Assembly (NCBI GenBank): GCA_937924555.1
Contig: CALDSN010000156.1
Coordinates: 1-10,132 of the forward strand
DNA from: an uncultured bacterium
GTDB taxonomy: Bacteria; Cloacimonadota; Cloacimonadia; Cloacimonadales; Cloacimonadaceae
DNA: 10,132 nucleotides
Direction: 5' to 3'
In this document: positions 1 through 7,412 of the stretch, in pieces
How positions within the stretch are numbered: the stretch's first letter is position 1
Layout: the number at the start of each line of letters is the position of its first letter
The notes under the pieces: model-generated
Databases searched by the model: none
The model's input: the letters and a program-made list of their open reading frames with translations, nothing else
What the model was told of the DNA's origin: nothing
Program-made: the position numbers and the translations under genes

Positions 1-163
1 ATCCCGGAGCTGTGGGCTGATTTTATGGCCGCTATTGAACAAAAACGTATGCCTCTTCTTCCACAGGCAGCTAACCAGCTCTGCCCACCGGGAGCTATGC
101 AGCCATATACCGGCTTTGCAGGTTATTTCCTCTGCCGATAAAATACCTCAGGCACAAATATGC
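1..163. other. Unassigned left-edge sequence
   Basis: No gene can be named here. On the + strand two frames are open from the left edge: one ends at TAA 139-141 (about 46 codons, containing IPELWADFMAAIEQKRMPLL), the other at TAA 233-235. The second overlaps the presumed mod promoter and its translation is rich in Cys, His and Leu, so it is probably spurious. The first could be the 3' end of a gene that begins off-window, but 46 open codons is weak evidence and I do not recognise the peptide. Confidence 0.25.
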
Positions 164-232
164 TTGACAAATGAATGCAATTTATCCGCTTATCATTTGT
201 GGCATAAAGGCGGGTATTATTCGCTCGGCAGA
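131..232. repeat. Nested imperfect inverted repeat upstream of mod
   Basis: Three complementary arm pairs are nested around one centre: TCTGCCGA 131-138 with TCGGCAGA 225-232, AATACC 142-147 with GGTATT 213-218, and CACAAAT 153-159 with ATTTGTG 195-201. An alternative inner pairing, ACAAATGA 167-174 with TCATTTGT 193-200, uses the same right arm. The unit could be a decayed palindromic element, a structured leader, or operator half-sites around the TTGACA box. The arms are read directly; the role is inference. Confidence 0.4.
164..193 (+). promoter_or_regulatory. Candidate promoter for the Type III R-M operon
   Basis: An exact TTGACA -35 box lies at 164-169. The best -10 at standard spacing is weak (GCTTAT, 188-193, 18-nt spacer). 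A better-looking TATCAT at 191-196 would need a 21-nt spacer. The site is about 70 nt upstream of the mod start and is flanked by the ACAAATGA/TCATTTGT arms, the layout of a repressible promoter. The call rests mainly on the perfect -35 and its position. Confidence 0.35.
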
Positions 233-263
233 TAAAGATTAAAGGCTTACTTTAGGAGAAGGG

Positions 264-2456
264 ATGAAACTGAGCGATAGCGAAAAGCGAGAAATAATCA
301 AATTATTGGAAGCAGATAGACCTCTGCCCGATAAATACCGCTTCCTGCTGTTTGACGATAAACGCGAAGTGGAACTGGTGTGGAACGGTAAAACAAACGA
401 AGTGTGCAACATCGTTCTGCCCTTCCAAGTGATTGAACAGGTGGATGAACCCCGTGCCGAAAAACCGGAAGAGGCAAAACAGCAGCTTGATATCTTTGAT
501 GAGCGCGGCAGACAAAAAGCCGGCTGGACCAATAAACTTATCTGGGGCGACAACAAGCTGATTCTCTCCGCCCTGAAAAACGGTCCCCTGCGCGAAGAGA
601 TTGAAAAAAACGGCGGGATAAAACTAATCTACATAGACCCTCCCTTCGATGTGGGTGCGGATTTCAGCATGGATATCGAGATTGGCGAAGATACCTTCAC
701 CAAAAAACCCAGCATCCTGGAAGAAATTGCCTACCGTGACACCTGGGGCAAAGGCGCAGATAGCTTTATCAGCATGATTTATGAACGCCTGGTGCTGATG
801 CGTGACTTACTGGCAGATGATGGCAGTATCTATGTGCATTGCGATTGGAGGTTAAACAGCCAGATCAGATTGGTAATGGAAGAAGTGTTTTCAGGGTTAT
901 TTAAGGGAGAAATCATATGGAAGAAGGACGCAGTAGGTAAAGGTGCAAAAAAGCAATCTAAACACTGGCCAAAGACATTTGAGAATATTATGGCTTATGC
1001 AAAATCACAAGATGCCATATATAACTATGTACCAGGCGAAATCACTGAAAAACAGTTGAAAGAGTTCCATTATAAAGATCCAGATGGCAGACAGTTTAAA
1101 CGTACAACTCTAGGAGACTATTCTGAGAAGTCAATAGCACAAATGGAAAAAGATGGCTATATCTATATTTCATCTAGCGGAATGAAGTATAAAAAATACT
1201 ATCTTGATGAATATACAATCCCTCTCGATTCAATTTGGACAGATGTCCCTGGTTTTGGAGTTGCCACAGCCTCAGCAGAGCTCCTCGGCTACCCCACTCA
1301 AAAACCCGAAGCTCTCCTTGAGCGTATCATCAAAGCTTCATCCAACGAAAACGACATCGTTGCCGATTTCTTTGCGGGCAGTGGCACCACCTGTGCGGTG
1401 GCGGAGAAGCTGGGGCGCAAGTGGATAGGGACAGACCTGGGGAAATTCAGCATTCACACCACCCGTAAGCGGATGATACAGGTGCAGCGTCAGCTTAAAG
1501 CCGAGGGTAAGGATTTCCGTGCCTTTGAGATATTGAACCTGGGCAAATACGAGCGGGCGCACTATATTGGGGTTAACCTCTCCCTGCGGGAAGCGGAGGC
1601 AGAGCAGCAGCTTAGGCAAAAAGAGAGTGAGTTCATTGCCCTCATCCTGAAGGCATATAAAGCGGAGAGCATGGAGAATAGCGGCGTATTTCACGGCAAG
1701 AAGTCTGGCAGGATGGTGGCGGTTGGTCCCGTGAACCTGCCCGTAACCAGGCTCTTTGCCGAGCAGGTTATCCTGGAATGCCGCAGCAAACGCATCTCCC
1801 GGGTGGATATCCTTGCCTTCGAGTTCGAGATGGGTTTGTTCCCCAATATACAAGAAGAAGCCAAAGCCAAGGGGATAGATATGGCGCTTAAGTATATCCC
1901 CCGCGAGGTGTTCGACAAACGGGCGATAGAAAAGAATCAGGTGGTGTTCCACGATGTAAGCTACATTGAGGTTACCCCGCATTATAACAAGAATAGCGTA
2001 GCCATCGAACTAACGGACTTCTCGGTGTATTACAGCCAGGATAGCGTGGATAACGCTGCCACAGGCTTGAAGGACGGAGGTAGCAAAATTGTGGTGGAAG
2101 CCGGGCAGATAATAAAAGTGATGAAGAGCAAAGAAGGGATTGTAACCCGTGAAGTATTAACCAAGAAATGGACGGATTGGATAGACTATTGGAGCGTGGA
2201 TTTTGATTTTGAATCCAAGCGGGAGATTGTGCGCGCCAAGAACGATGCCACAGGAGAAATGGAAGAACTGTGGACGGGGGATTTCATCTTTGAAAACGAG
2301 TGGCAAAGCTTCCGCACCAAGAAGGACAGAAGCCTGGAACTTATTACCCCCTATATGGAACTGGGTAAAGAGCGCCGTAAGGTGGCGGTTAAGGTGGTGG
2401 ACATCTTTGGTAACGATACCATGCGCATAATAGAGATTGGCACGGGAGGGGAATGA
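264..2456 (+). CDS. mod: Type III restriction-modification system methyltransferase subunit (Mod)
   Basis: This is a 730-aa site-specific DNA methyltransferase, probably adenine-N6, the modification and specificity subunit of a Type III R-M complex. Catalytic motif IV is DPPF at residues 125-128 (context LIYIDPPFDVG). The S-adenosylmethionine-binding motif DFFAGSGTT is at 368-376, preceded by TQKPE at 345-349. Motif IV before motif I marks the beta class used by Type III Mod proteins. The segment between them, about residues 200-330, is where the target-recognition domain lies in this class. About 300 residues follow motif I, as in long Mod subunits. The ATG at 264 is chosen because AGGAG (254-258) sits 5 nt upstream. 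The stop overlaps the next start by 4 nt. The res gene two positions downstream confirms the system type. The DNA target cannot be read from sequence. Confidence 0.93.
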   Translation: MKLSDSEKREIIKLLEADRPLPDKYRFLLFDDKREVELVWNGKTNEVCNIVLPFQVIEQVDEPRAEKPEEAKQQLDIFDERGRQKAGWTNKLIWGDNKLILSALKNGPLREEIEKNGGIKLIYIDPPFDVGADFSMDIEIGEDTFTKKPSILEEIAYRDTWGKGADSFISMIYERLVLMRDLLADDGSIYVHCDWRLNSQIRLVMEEVFSGLFKGEIIWKKDAVGKGAKKQSKHWPKTFENIMAYAKSQDAIYNYVPGEITEKQLKEFHYKDPDGRQFKRTTLGDYSEKSIAQMEKDGYIYISSSGMKYKKYYLDEYTIPLDSIWTDVPGFGVATASAELLGYPTQKPEALLERIIKASSNENDIVADFFAGSGTTCAVAEKLGRKWIGTDLGKFSIHTTRKRMIQVQRQLKAEGKDFRAFEILNLGKYERAHYIGVNLSLREAEAEQQLRQKESEFIALILKAYKAESMENSGVFHGKKSGRMVAVGPVNLPVTRLFAEQVILECRSKRISRVDILAFEFEMGLFPNIQEEAKAKGIDMALKYIPREVFDKRAIEKNQVVFHDVSYIEVTPHYNKNSVAIELTDFSVYYSQDSVDNAATGLKDGGSKIVVEAGQIIKVMKSKEGIVTREVLTKKWTDWIDYWSVDFDFESKREIVRAKNDATGEMEELWTGDFIFENEWQSFRTKKDRSLELITPYMELGKERRKVAVKVVDIFGNDTMRIIEIGTGGE
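860..1257 (+). other. AT-rich target-recognition segment within mod
   Basis: By hand count GC falls from about 50% (781-840) to 38% (901-960), 33% (1021-1080) and 25% (1141-1200), then returns to 58% (1261-1320) and 67% (1381-1440). The low-GC block falls between motif IV and motif I of the beta-class methyltransferase, coinciding with the expected target-recognition domain. This suggests horizontal exchange of the specificity module within an otherwise conserved gene. The boundaries are approximate. Confidence 0.6.
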
Positions 2457-3274
2457 TGGGTAAGATAGTGGTTAAAGACACAGAGATAACTGTTCAGAGA
2501 ATGAATGATGATGATTATGTATGTTTAACTGATATAGCAAAATACAAAGACCCCCAAAGAACAGACTACATTATTCAAAACTGGTTGCGAAACCGCAATA
2601 CGATAGAGTTTCTGGGTATTTGGGAGCACTTATATAATCCCGGTTTTAATCCCATCGAATTCGATGGGATTAGAAATCAGGCGGGTTTAAACAGTTTCGT
2701 GTTAACAGCCAAGCAATGGATTGAAAAGACTGGAGCTATAGGGATAAAATCCAAAACCGGCAGGTACGGGGGCACATATGCCCACAAAGACATTGCTTTC
2801 GAATTTGCATCGTGGATTTCGCAGGAGTTCAAGCTATATCTAATCAAGGAATTCCAGCGTTTAAAAGAAGATGAACAGAAACAGCTTGGCTGGGATATCA
2901 AGCGCAACCTGGCAAAGATAAACTACCGCGTACATACTGATGCAATAAAAGTAAACCTAATTCCCGCAGAGCTATCCCCAAAGCAGGTAGAAATTATCTA
3001 TGCTCAGGAAGCAGATGTGTTAAATATGGCATTATTTGGGCAAACAGCTAAGGCTTGGAAAGCAGCCAACCCTGATTCGAAAGGTAACATCAGGGATTAC
3101 GCAGACACAGCACAGCTAATCTGCTTATCAAATTTGGAAAACTTGAATGCACATTTAATCAATGAAGGGCTGCCTCAGTCGATGAGGCTTAAAAAGCTTA
3201 ATGAGATTGCCATCCACCAGATGAAGCTGTTAACCGAATCACGGACAATACAATCTTGGGAAAGGAGGAGTTAA
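2453..3274 (+). CDS. KilA-N domain protein encoded between mod and res
   Basis: This 273-aa protein has an N-terminal KilA-N DNA-binding domain (about residues 14-140). Family-like landmarks are YVCLTDIAKY, NWLRNRNTIEFLG, NPIEFDGIRNQAGLNSF, GRYGGTYAHKDIAFEFASWI and the helix FKLYLIKEFQRLKED. The C-terminal half (WDIKRNLAKINYRVHTDAIK onward) looks helical and matches the general layout of bacterial KilA-N proteins of this length. The start is an ATGATG doublet overlapping the mod stop. GGAGG at 2445-2449 is 3 nt from the first ATG and 6 nt from the second, so translation may begin at 2456. Its stop overlaps the res start by 1 nt. KilA-N domains are known from phage and bacterial DNA-binding proteins. 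A regulatory or accessory role in this R-M operon is inferred from position only. Confidence 0.88.
   Translation: MMGKIVVKDTEITVQRMNDDDYVCLTDIAKYKDPQRTDYIIQNWLRNRNTIEFLGIWEHLYNPGFNPIEFDGIRNQAGLNSFVLTAKQWIEKTGAIGIKSKTGRYGGTYAHKDIAFEFASWISQEFKLYLIKEFQRLKEDEQKQLGWDIKRNLAKINYRVHTDAIKVNLIPAELSPKQVEIIYAQEADVLNMALFGQTAKAWKAANPDSKGNIRDYADTAQLICLSNLENLNAHLINEGLPQSMRLKKLNEIAIHQMKLLTESRTIQSWERRS
2647..2672. repeat. Perfect 26-bp palindrome inside the KilA-N gene
   Basis: The sequence is exactly self-complementary over 26 bp, with core CCCATCGAATTCGATGGG and flanks TAAT/ATTA. It extends to 32 bp (2644-2675) if one T:G mismatch is allowed. It lies fully within codons for NPIEFDGI of the KilA-N protein. 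There is no loop, so it is more likely a protein-binding site or cruciform than a terminator. Part of the symmetry follows from the peptide, but the synonymous choices needed (CCC/GGG, ATC/GAT, GAA/TTC) complete it. Confidence 0.85.
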
Positions 3275-5958
3275 TGGCTATACATCCGGATTTCCCATCA
3301 TCGCCATACGAACTGCTAAACCCCGATATCCGTTGGTTCCCTGCGGATGAGGATTTGCGGGAAACATCCTATGAGAAACTGTTGCCACCTCTTGTGCATA
3401 AAATCCGTAAAGCTGTTCACACCTGGCGGGCTTCGGGATACCAAAATTGCTCTGAAACCAGCAGAGCACTGCTGAACTGGTGGTTTGCGGAAGAGCACAT
3501 TACAACGATGGCAGATGGCTCAATGCAGCAGTTTCGCTATTACTATGCCCAACAGGAAGCGTTGGAAACAATTATCTACCTATACGAAGTAGCAAGAGTG
3601 AAAGATAAATATGATCTGATGCGCTATGATTCCTCCAGTGCGGTATCCACCGGGCATTTCGATGAGGATTGGCTGCGCATGGTGATTAAGATGGCTACCG
3701 GAAGCGGGAAAACCAAGGTTATCAGCATGATTATCACTTGGTGCTATTATCATAAGCTGTACGAAGAAGAGTCCCAGCTCTCCACAAACTTCCTGCTGAT
3801 TGCCCCGAATATAATTGTTTTAGACCGCTTGCGTCAGGATTTTGACGGACTAAAAATATTCTGGCGGGATCCGCTGTTACCCGTAAACGGTTATGTTGGG
3901 CAAAACTGGCAGGATGATTTCCAGCTTACCCTGCATATCCAGGATGATGTATCCATAATCAAGAAAACCGGTAACCTGTTCCTCACCAACATCCATCGGG
4001 TTTATGCCGGTAATGAAGCTATGCCCAGTATAGATGATGATAACCTGGAAGATTACTTCCTGGGGAAAAAACCTGTGGGTAAAACGAACGACTCCAAAGT
4101 AGATTTGGGCGTAATCGTGCGGGAAATTGATGAGTTGGTGGTGATAAATGATGAAGCGCACCATATCCATGACAAACACTTGGCATGGTTCAAGTCCATA
4201 CAGGATATTCACCATCGCTTGAAACAGAAAGATCACTTCCTCTCGCTTCAGATTGATGTAACTGCCACGCCAAAACATAATAACGGTGCCATATTCGTGC
4301 AAACCGTTTCGGACTATCCATTGGTGGAAGCCATCACCCAAAATGTGGTGAAACATCCGGTGTTACCCGATGCAGCCAGCAGGACAAAGCTGGGTGAGAG
4401 GCAAAGCAGCAGATACACAGAGCGTTATGCTGATTACATTGCCCTGGGGATGGAGGAATGGCGCAAAGTGTATCCGGAACACGAAAAACTGGGGAAAAAA
4501 GCCATCCTCTTCATCATGACGGATGATACCAAGAACTGCGATGATGTGGCGGAGTATCTGGAAAGCAGCTATCCCGAAACAAAAGGAGCAATCCTTACCA
4601 TCCACACCAATAACAATGGCGAAGTGTCGGAGAGCGATAGCAAGAAAAGCAAAGAAGAACTGGACTTGCTGCGTGATGCAGCCAATGCGATTGACGCTTG
4701 GGACAGTCCTTACAAGGTTATTATCTCTGTGCTGATGCTAAAAGAGGGTTGGGATGTGCGCAATGTAACCACCATTGTGGGCTTGCGCGCTTATGCCGCA
4801 AAGAGCAACATTCTGCCGGAGCAAACGCTTGGGCGTGGCTTGCGAAGGATGTATCCGGGAATCGATGCCAAAGAATATGTTAGCGTGGTAGGCACAGATG
4901 CCTTCATGGATTTTGTGGAATCCATCCAAAGCGAAGGCGTGGAGTTTGAACGCAAACCAATGGGAGGGGGTACTGTCCCCAAAGCACCCATCATCATAGA
5001 GGTGGATAGCGATAACAAACATAAGCAGATGGAAGAACTGGACATCATCATCCCCCTGTTGACCCCAAGGATATACAGGGAATTTAAGAACTTACACGAG
5101 CTGAATGTGGCAGAGATGAATAACCAGAAGTTAACTTACCTGCAGTTCAGTGAAATGGAGCAAAGGGAGATTGTGTTCAAGGATATAACCACAGGAGAGA
5201 TTACTCACACCACCTATCTGGATTCCGGTGCAGTTACAGATTACCGTGCTGTGATTGGTTACTTCACCTCCTTGGTAATGAAAGAGATGCGCTTGGTTAG
5301 CGGATATGATATCCTGTATGGCTTTATGAAGGATTTCATCCGAAACCACCTGTTTGATAAGCCTATTGAGATTGATAACCTAAATACGCTTAGAAACCTC
5401 TCGGAGCTTAGTGCCAACAAAATCATTGTGGAGTCCTTCAAAAACGCCATCAATAGACTTCTGGTGAGGGATAAAGGCAATGCCGAGATAAAGGACTACA
5501 TTAAGATTCGAGATGTTCGCCCCTTCGTGGTGCAAGAGCAGCCCTTCCTTGTCCCCCGCAAGAGTGTGTTTAACAAGATAATCGGGGATAGTGCTTTTGA
5601 ACTGAAGTTCGCTGCCTTTTTGGACGGATGTGATGATGTTGTGTCCTTTGCCAAAAACTATCTGGCTTTGCACTTCAGCATTGATTATGTAAAATCGGAT
5701 GGGAGCATCTCGAATTATTATCCGGATTTCTTTGTCAAGACTGCTTCCGGAAAGCTGTATATAGTTGAAACCAAAGGCTTGGAAGATATTGAAGTGATGC
5801 ATAAGTGGAACAGATTGGTGCAATGGTGCTCGGATATCAACGGAGTTAAGAACGGGGAAAGTGTTTCACCGCTATTCGTCAAGGAAGAGGATTTTGCCAA
5901 ATACAAGCCTGCTTTATTTGCAGAAGCGGTTGTGCTTTACCAGAATCATCAGGTTTAG
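3274..5958 (+). CDS. res: Type III restriction-modification system helicase-nuclease subunit (Res)
   Basis: This is an 894-aa superfamily 2 ATPase with a C-terminal nuclease, the restriction subunit that works with Mod to cut DNA after ATP-dependent movement or switching. Visible helicase motifs are ATGSGKT (residues 141-147, Walker A), INDEAHH (DEAH at 293-296), DVTATP (TATP at 330-333), MLKEGWDVRNV (488-498) and QTLGRGLRRM (517-526). A PD-(D/E)xK nuclease signature lies near the C-terminus: YYPDFF (P817, D818) followed by VETKG (E832, K834). The ATG at 3274 is chosen over an upstream in-frame TTG at 3256 because AGGAGG (3263-3268) sits 5 nt before it and it overlaps the KilA-N stop as TAATG. 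All key residues are present, so the enzyme looks functional. Confidence 0.93.
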   Translation: MAIHPDFPSSPYELLNPDIRWFPADEDLRETSYEKLLPPLVHKIRKAVHTWRASGYQNCSETSRALLNWWFAEEHITTMADGSMQQFRYYYAQQEALETIIYLYEVARVKDKYDLMRYDSSSAVSTGHFDEDWLRMVIKMATGSGKTKVISMIITWCYYHKLYEEESQLSTNFLLIAPNIIVLDRLRQDFDGLKIFWRDPLLPVNGYVGQNWQDDFQLTLHIQDDVSIIKKTGNLFLTNIHRVYAGNEAMPSIDDDNLEDYFLGKKPVGKTNDSKVDLGVIVREIDELVVINDEAHHIHDKHLAWFKSIQDIHHRLKQKDHFLSLQIDVTATPKHNNGAIFVQTVSDYPLVEAITQNVVKHPVLPDAASRTKLGERQSSRYTERYADYIALGMEEWRKVYPEHEKLGKKAILFIMTDDTKNCDDVAEYLESSYPETKGAILTIHTNNNGEVSESDSKKSKEELDLLRDAANAIDAWDSPYKVIISVLMLKEGWDVRNVTTIVGLRAYAAKSNILPEQTLGRGLRRMYPGIDAKEYVSVVGTDAFMDFVESIQSEGVEFERKPMGGGTVPKAPIIIEVDSDNKHKQMEELDIIIPLLTPRIYREFKNLHELNVAEMNNQKLTYLQFSEMEQREIVFKDITTGEITHTTYLDSGAVTDYRAVIGYFTSLVMKEMRLVSGYDILYGFMKDFIRNHLFDKPIEIDNLNTLRNLSELSANKIIVESFKNAINRLLVRDKGNAEIKDYIKIRDVRPFVVQEQPFLVPRKSVFNKIIGDSAFELKFAAFLDGCDDVVSFAKNYLALHFSIDYVKSDGSISNYYPDFFVKTASGKLYIVETKGLEDIEVMHKWNRLVQWCSDINGVKNGESVSPLFVKEEDFAKYKPALFAEAVVLYQNHQV

Positions 5959-5978
5959 TGATAAAACAGGGGAGATAA

Positions 5979-6134
5979 GTGGCCAACAACATAACCAAGT
6001 ATCGCGAGTACATAGTAACTTTCATTGATATTATGGGTTTTAAGCACCTTGTAGAAAACAGATATCAAGGCAATGCTGCTGGAAGACAGAGAGAGAGAGA
6101 GAACTGGAGATTTTGTATCGTATATAGAGTTTAA
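5979..6134 (+). pseudogene. Truncated remnant of a 'FIDILGF'-type hypothetical protein
   Basis: A GTG start preceded at good spacing by AGGGGAG (5968-5974) opens a 51-codon frame ending at TAA 6132-6134. The N-terminal peptide YIVTFIDIMGFKHLVENR resembles the start of a widespread family of bacterial hypothetical proteins that begin with Y-V-x-F-I-D-I-L-G-F and are usually several times longer. After about residue 30 the frame enters an (AG)n tract and becomes low-complexity (GRQRERE), then stops. The other two frames after the tract read RELEILYRI-stop and TGDFVSYIEFNN and onward, so a frameshift at the repeat is possible. Either this is the stump of a lost gene or a phase-variable start. 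The family assignment is from memory of the motif. Confidence 0.5.
6088..6102. repeat. AG dinucleotide tract, (AG)7A
   Basis: Fifteen uninterrupted bases alternate A and G inside the truncated frame that starts at 5979. Gain or loss of one unit would shift the reading frame by 2 nt. This is the length range where slippage can occur, though it is modest compared with well-known phase-variable tracts. Confidence 0.75.
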
Positions 6135-6160
6135 CAACACACAAATATATGGAGGAATAA

Positions 6161-7024
6161 ATGAAGAGCATTGCAACAATCAACTTCAAAGGTGGCGTAG
6201 GTAAAACCACCATCACCTGGCTTATGGCAAAGTATATGGCAGATTACATGGGAAAAAAGGTACTCGTAGTAGATACCGATGCCCAAATGAGCTTAACTCT
6301 GGCAGTAGAGATGCAGGATTCCGGCAACTTACCAAAGGAATTTAGTGATTGGTATGAAAATCTACACAAAGCGAAGAACAAGACTTTACTAGATGCCTTG
6401 GATAAGTATGACAACCAGAATAAGGGATGTTTTGATTTTCCAATAGATAATAGCTTTATCTACAAGAAAAGCGATAACCTGTATTTTATCCCATCATGTA
6501 CAGATCTATACTGGCTAGAACTGGATGTGATAGATAGGGATAAGGTTAAGTACTTTATTCATGCCCTGCTCGGTAAAATCGCCAACAACAAGAGCTTTGC
6601 CTTCGACTATGTATTTTTCGATTGTCCGCCAAACTTTACCGCACTATCCTATTCTGTGCTAAGCTGTGCAAACTTGATTCTTATCCCAGTAAATCCGGAT
6701 ATTTTCGCCGCTCGTGGTGTGGGTATGATGGTAGATGGGCTAAGATATCGCATCGAAAACTGGCCAAAGTCCAAAATGGCTGTATTTATGAACAGGGCCA
6801 AAGAGCGATTGGGGAATATGACGGTAGAAACAAGTCGGTTCTGGATAGACACCCAAAAAACTGTTACAGAAAAATCCAAAGACTTTCCCGATCTTGTTGC
6901 TCTCAACTCATTTATTCCAGAGAGGGTCAACATTAAACGAGCCATACCATCTAGAAGCTTTCCCGCAGAATATGCGGTAGACTTCCAAAGTCTGGCTAAA
7001 GAAATAGAACATATACTTACCTAA
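6161..7024 (+). CDS. ParA/MinD-family ATPase
   Basis: This 287-aa P-loop ATPase has a deviant Walker A, KGGVGKTT (residues 10-17, with the signature lysine K10), a Walker A' VVDTDAQ (36-42) and a Walker B VFFDCPP (151-157). Known relatives form ATP-dependent dimers that bind DNA or membrane non-specifically and position plasmids, chromosomes or protein complexes. There is no N-terminal helix-turn-helix, so it resembles the short Soj-like type rather than P1-type ParA. The ATG at 6161 has GGAGG (6151-6155) at 5 nt. The next gene starts 10 nt after its stop with its own AAAGGAGA, suggesting one transcript. No canonical ParB gene (ParBc plus HTH) is present. A partition or positioning role is the default; a defence role is possible from the neighbourhood. 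Confidence 0.87.
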   Translation: MKSIATINFKGGVGKTTITWLMAKYMADYMGKKVLVVDTDAQMSLTLAVEMQDSGNLPKEFSDWYENLHKAKNKTLLDALDKYDNQNKGCFDFPIDNSFIYKKSDNLYFIPSCTDLYWLELDVIDRDKVKYFIHALLGKIANNKSFAFDYVFFDCPPNFTALSYSVLSCANLILIPVNPDIFAARGVGMMVDGLRYRIENWPKSKMAVFMNRAKERLGNMTVETSRFWIDTQKTVTEKSKDFPDLVALNSFIPERVNIKRAIPSRSFPAEYAVDFQSLAKEIEHILT

Positions 7025-7034
7025 AGGAGAAAGC

Positions 7035-7397
7035 ATGAAAAACGAGTTACTAGAAAAGATTGGAAAGATGGAGAAGCTTCTACTATCGTTAAAAGCAGAT
7101 GTTGTGAAATTAGGCGAGGTCTCAACATCTAACATAGACAAAAAGAAAATTACAAAAGAGGGTGTTTCCAGTTTTAGTGAGAAAGACTTAGTAGCAACTT
7201 ACAACACTTTATATGGTGCTTACATCAATAATGATTACGCCACAATAGTAGAGTTTGTTGTAAGCCATACAAAGAAAGAACTTCTTGCCTTCTGTAAGCA
7301 AAACCACTTGCCCATAGACGTAAACAAAAGCTCTAAAGAGAAGATTGCTAGCGAACTTTTGCAATTGATTAAACAGTCTGAGATAATATCAAGATAG
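7035..7397 (+). CDS. Small coiled-coil protein, possible ParA partner
   Basis: This is a 120-aa protein. Residues 1-30 form a likely amphipathic or coiled-coil helix (ELLEKIGKMEKLLLSLKADV). A charged linker follows (31-48). The C-terminal part, about 79-115, contains TKKELLAFCKQNHLPIDV then SKEKIASELLQLIKQ, a helix-turn-helix spacing resembling SAP or Rho-N nucleic-acid-binding folds. That resemblance is by eye and weak. Its position directly after the ParA-like gene, with a strong ribosome binding site overlapping the ParA stop region (7024-7030), makes it a candidate adaptor or DNA-binding partner standing in for ParB. No named family is recognised. Confidence 0.7.
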   Translation: MKNELLEKIGKMEKLLLSLKADVVKLGEVSTSNIDKKKITKEGVSSFSEKDLVATYNTLYGAYINNDYATIVEFVVSHTKKELLAFCKQNHLPIDVNKSSKEKIASELLQLIKQSEIISR

Positions 7398-7412
7398 AAG
7401 GAGTATATAATA

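Noticed and set aside
35..235. Open frame on the + strand starting at TTG, 66 codons
   Set aside because: No ribosome binding site, Cys/His/Leu-heavy translation without recognisable motif, and it overlaps the presumed mod promoter and inverted repeats.
1338..1982. Long minus-strand frame opposite mod (214 codons)
   Set aside because: It lies wholly inside mod, whose frame carries the catalytic motifs; no ribosome binding site or recognisable domain on the minus strand.
3256..3273. Upstream TTG start for res
   Set aside because: It lies before the AGGAGG at 3263-3268, which is ideally spaced for ATG 3274; the TAATG overlap with the KilA-N stop also favours 3274.
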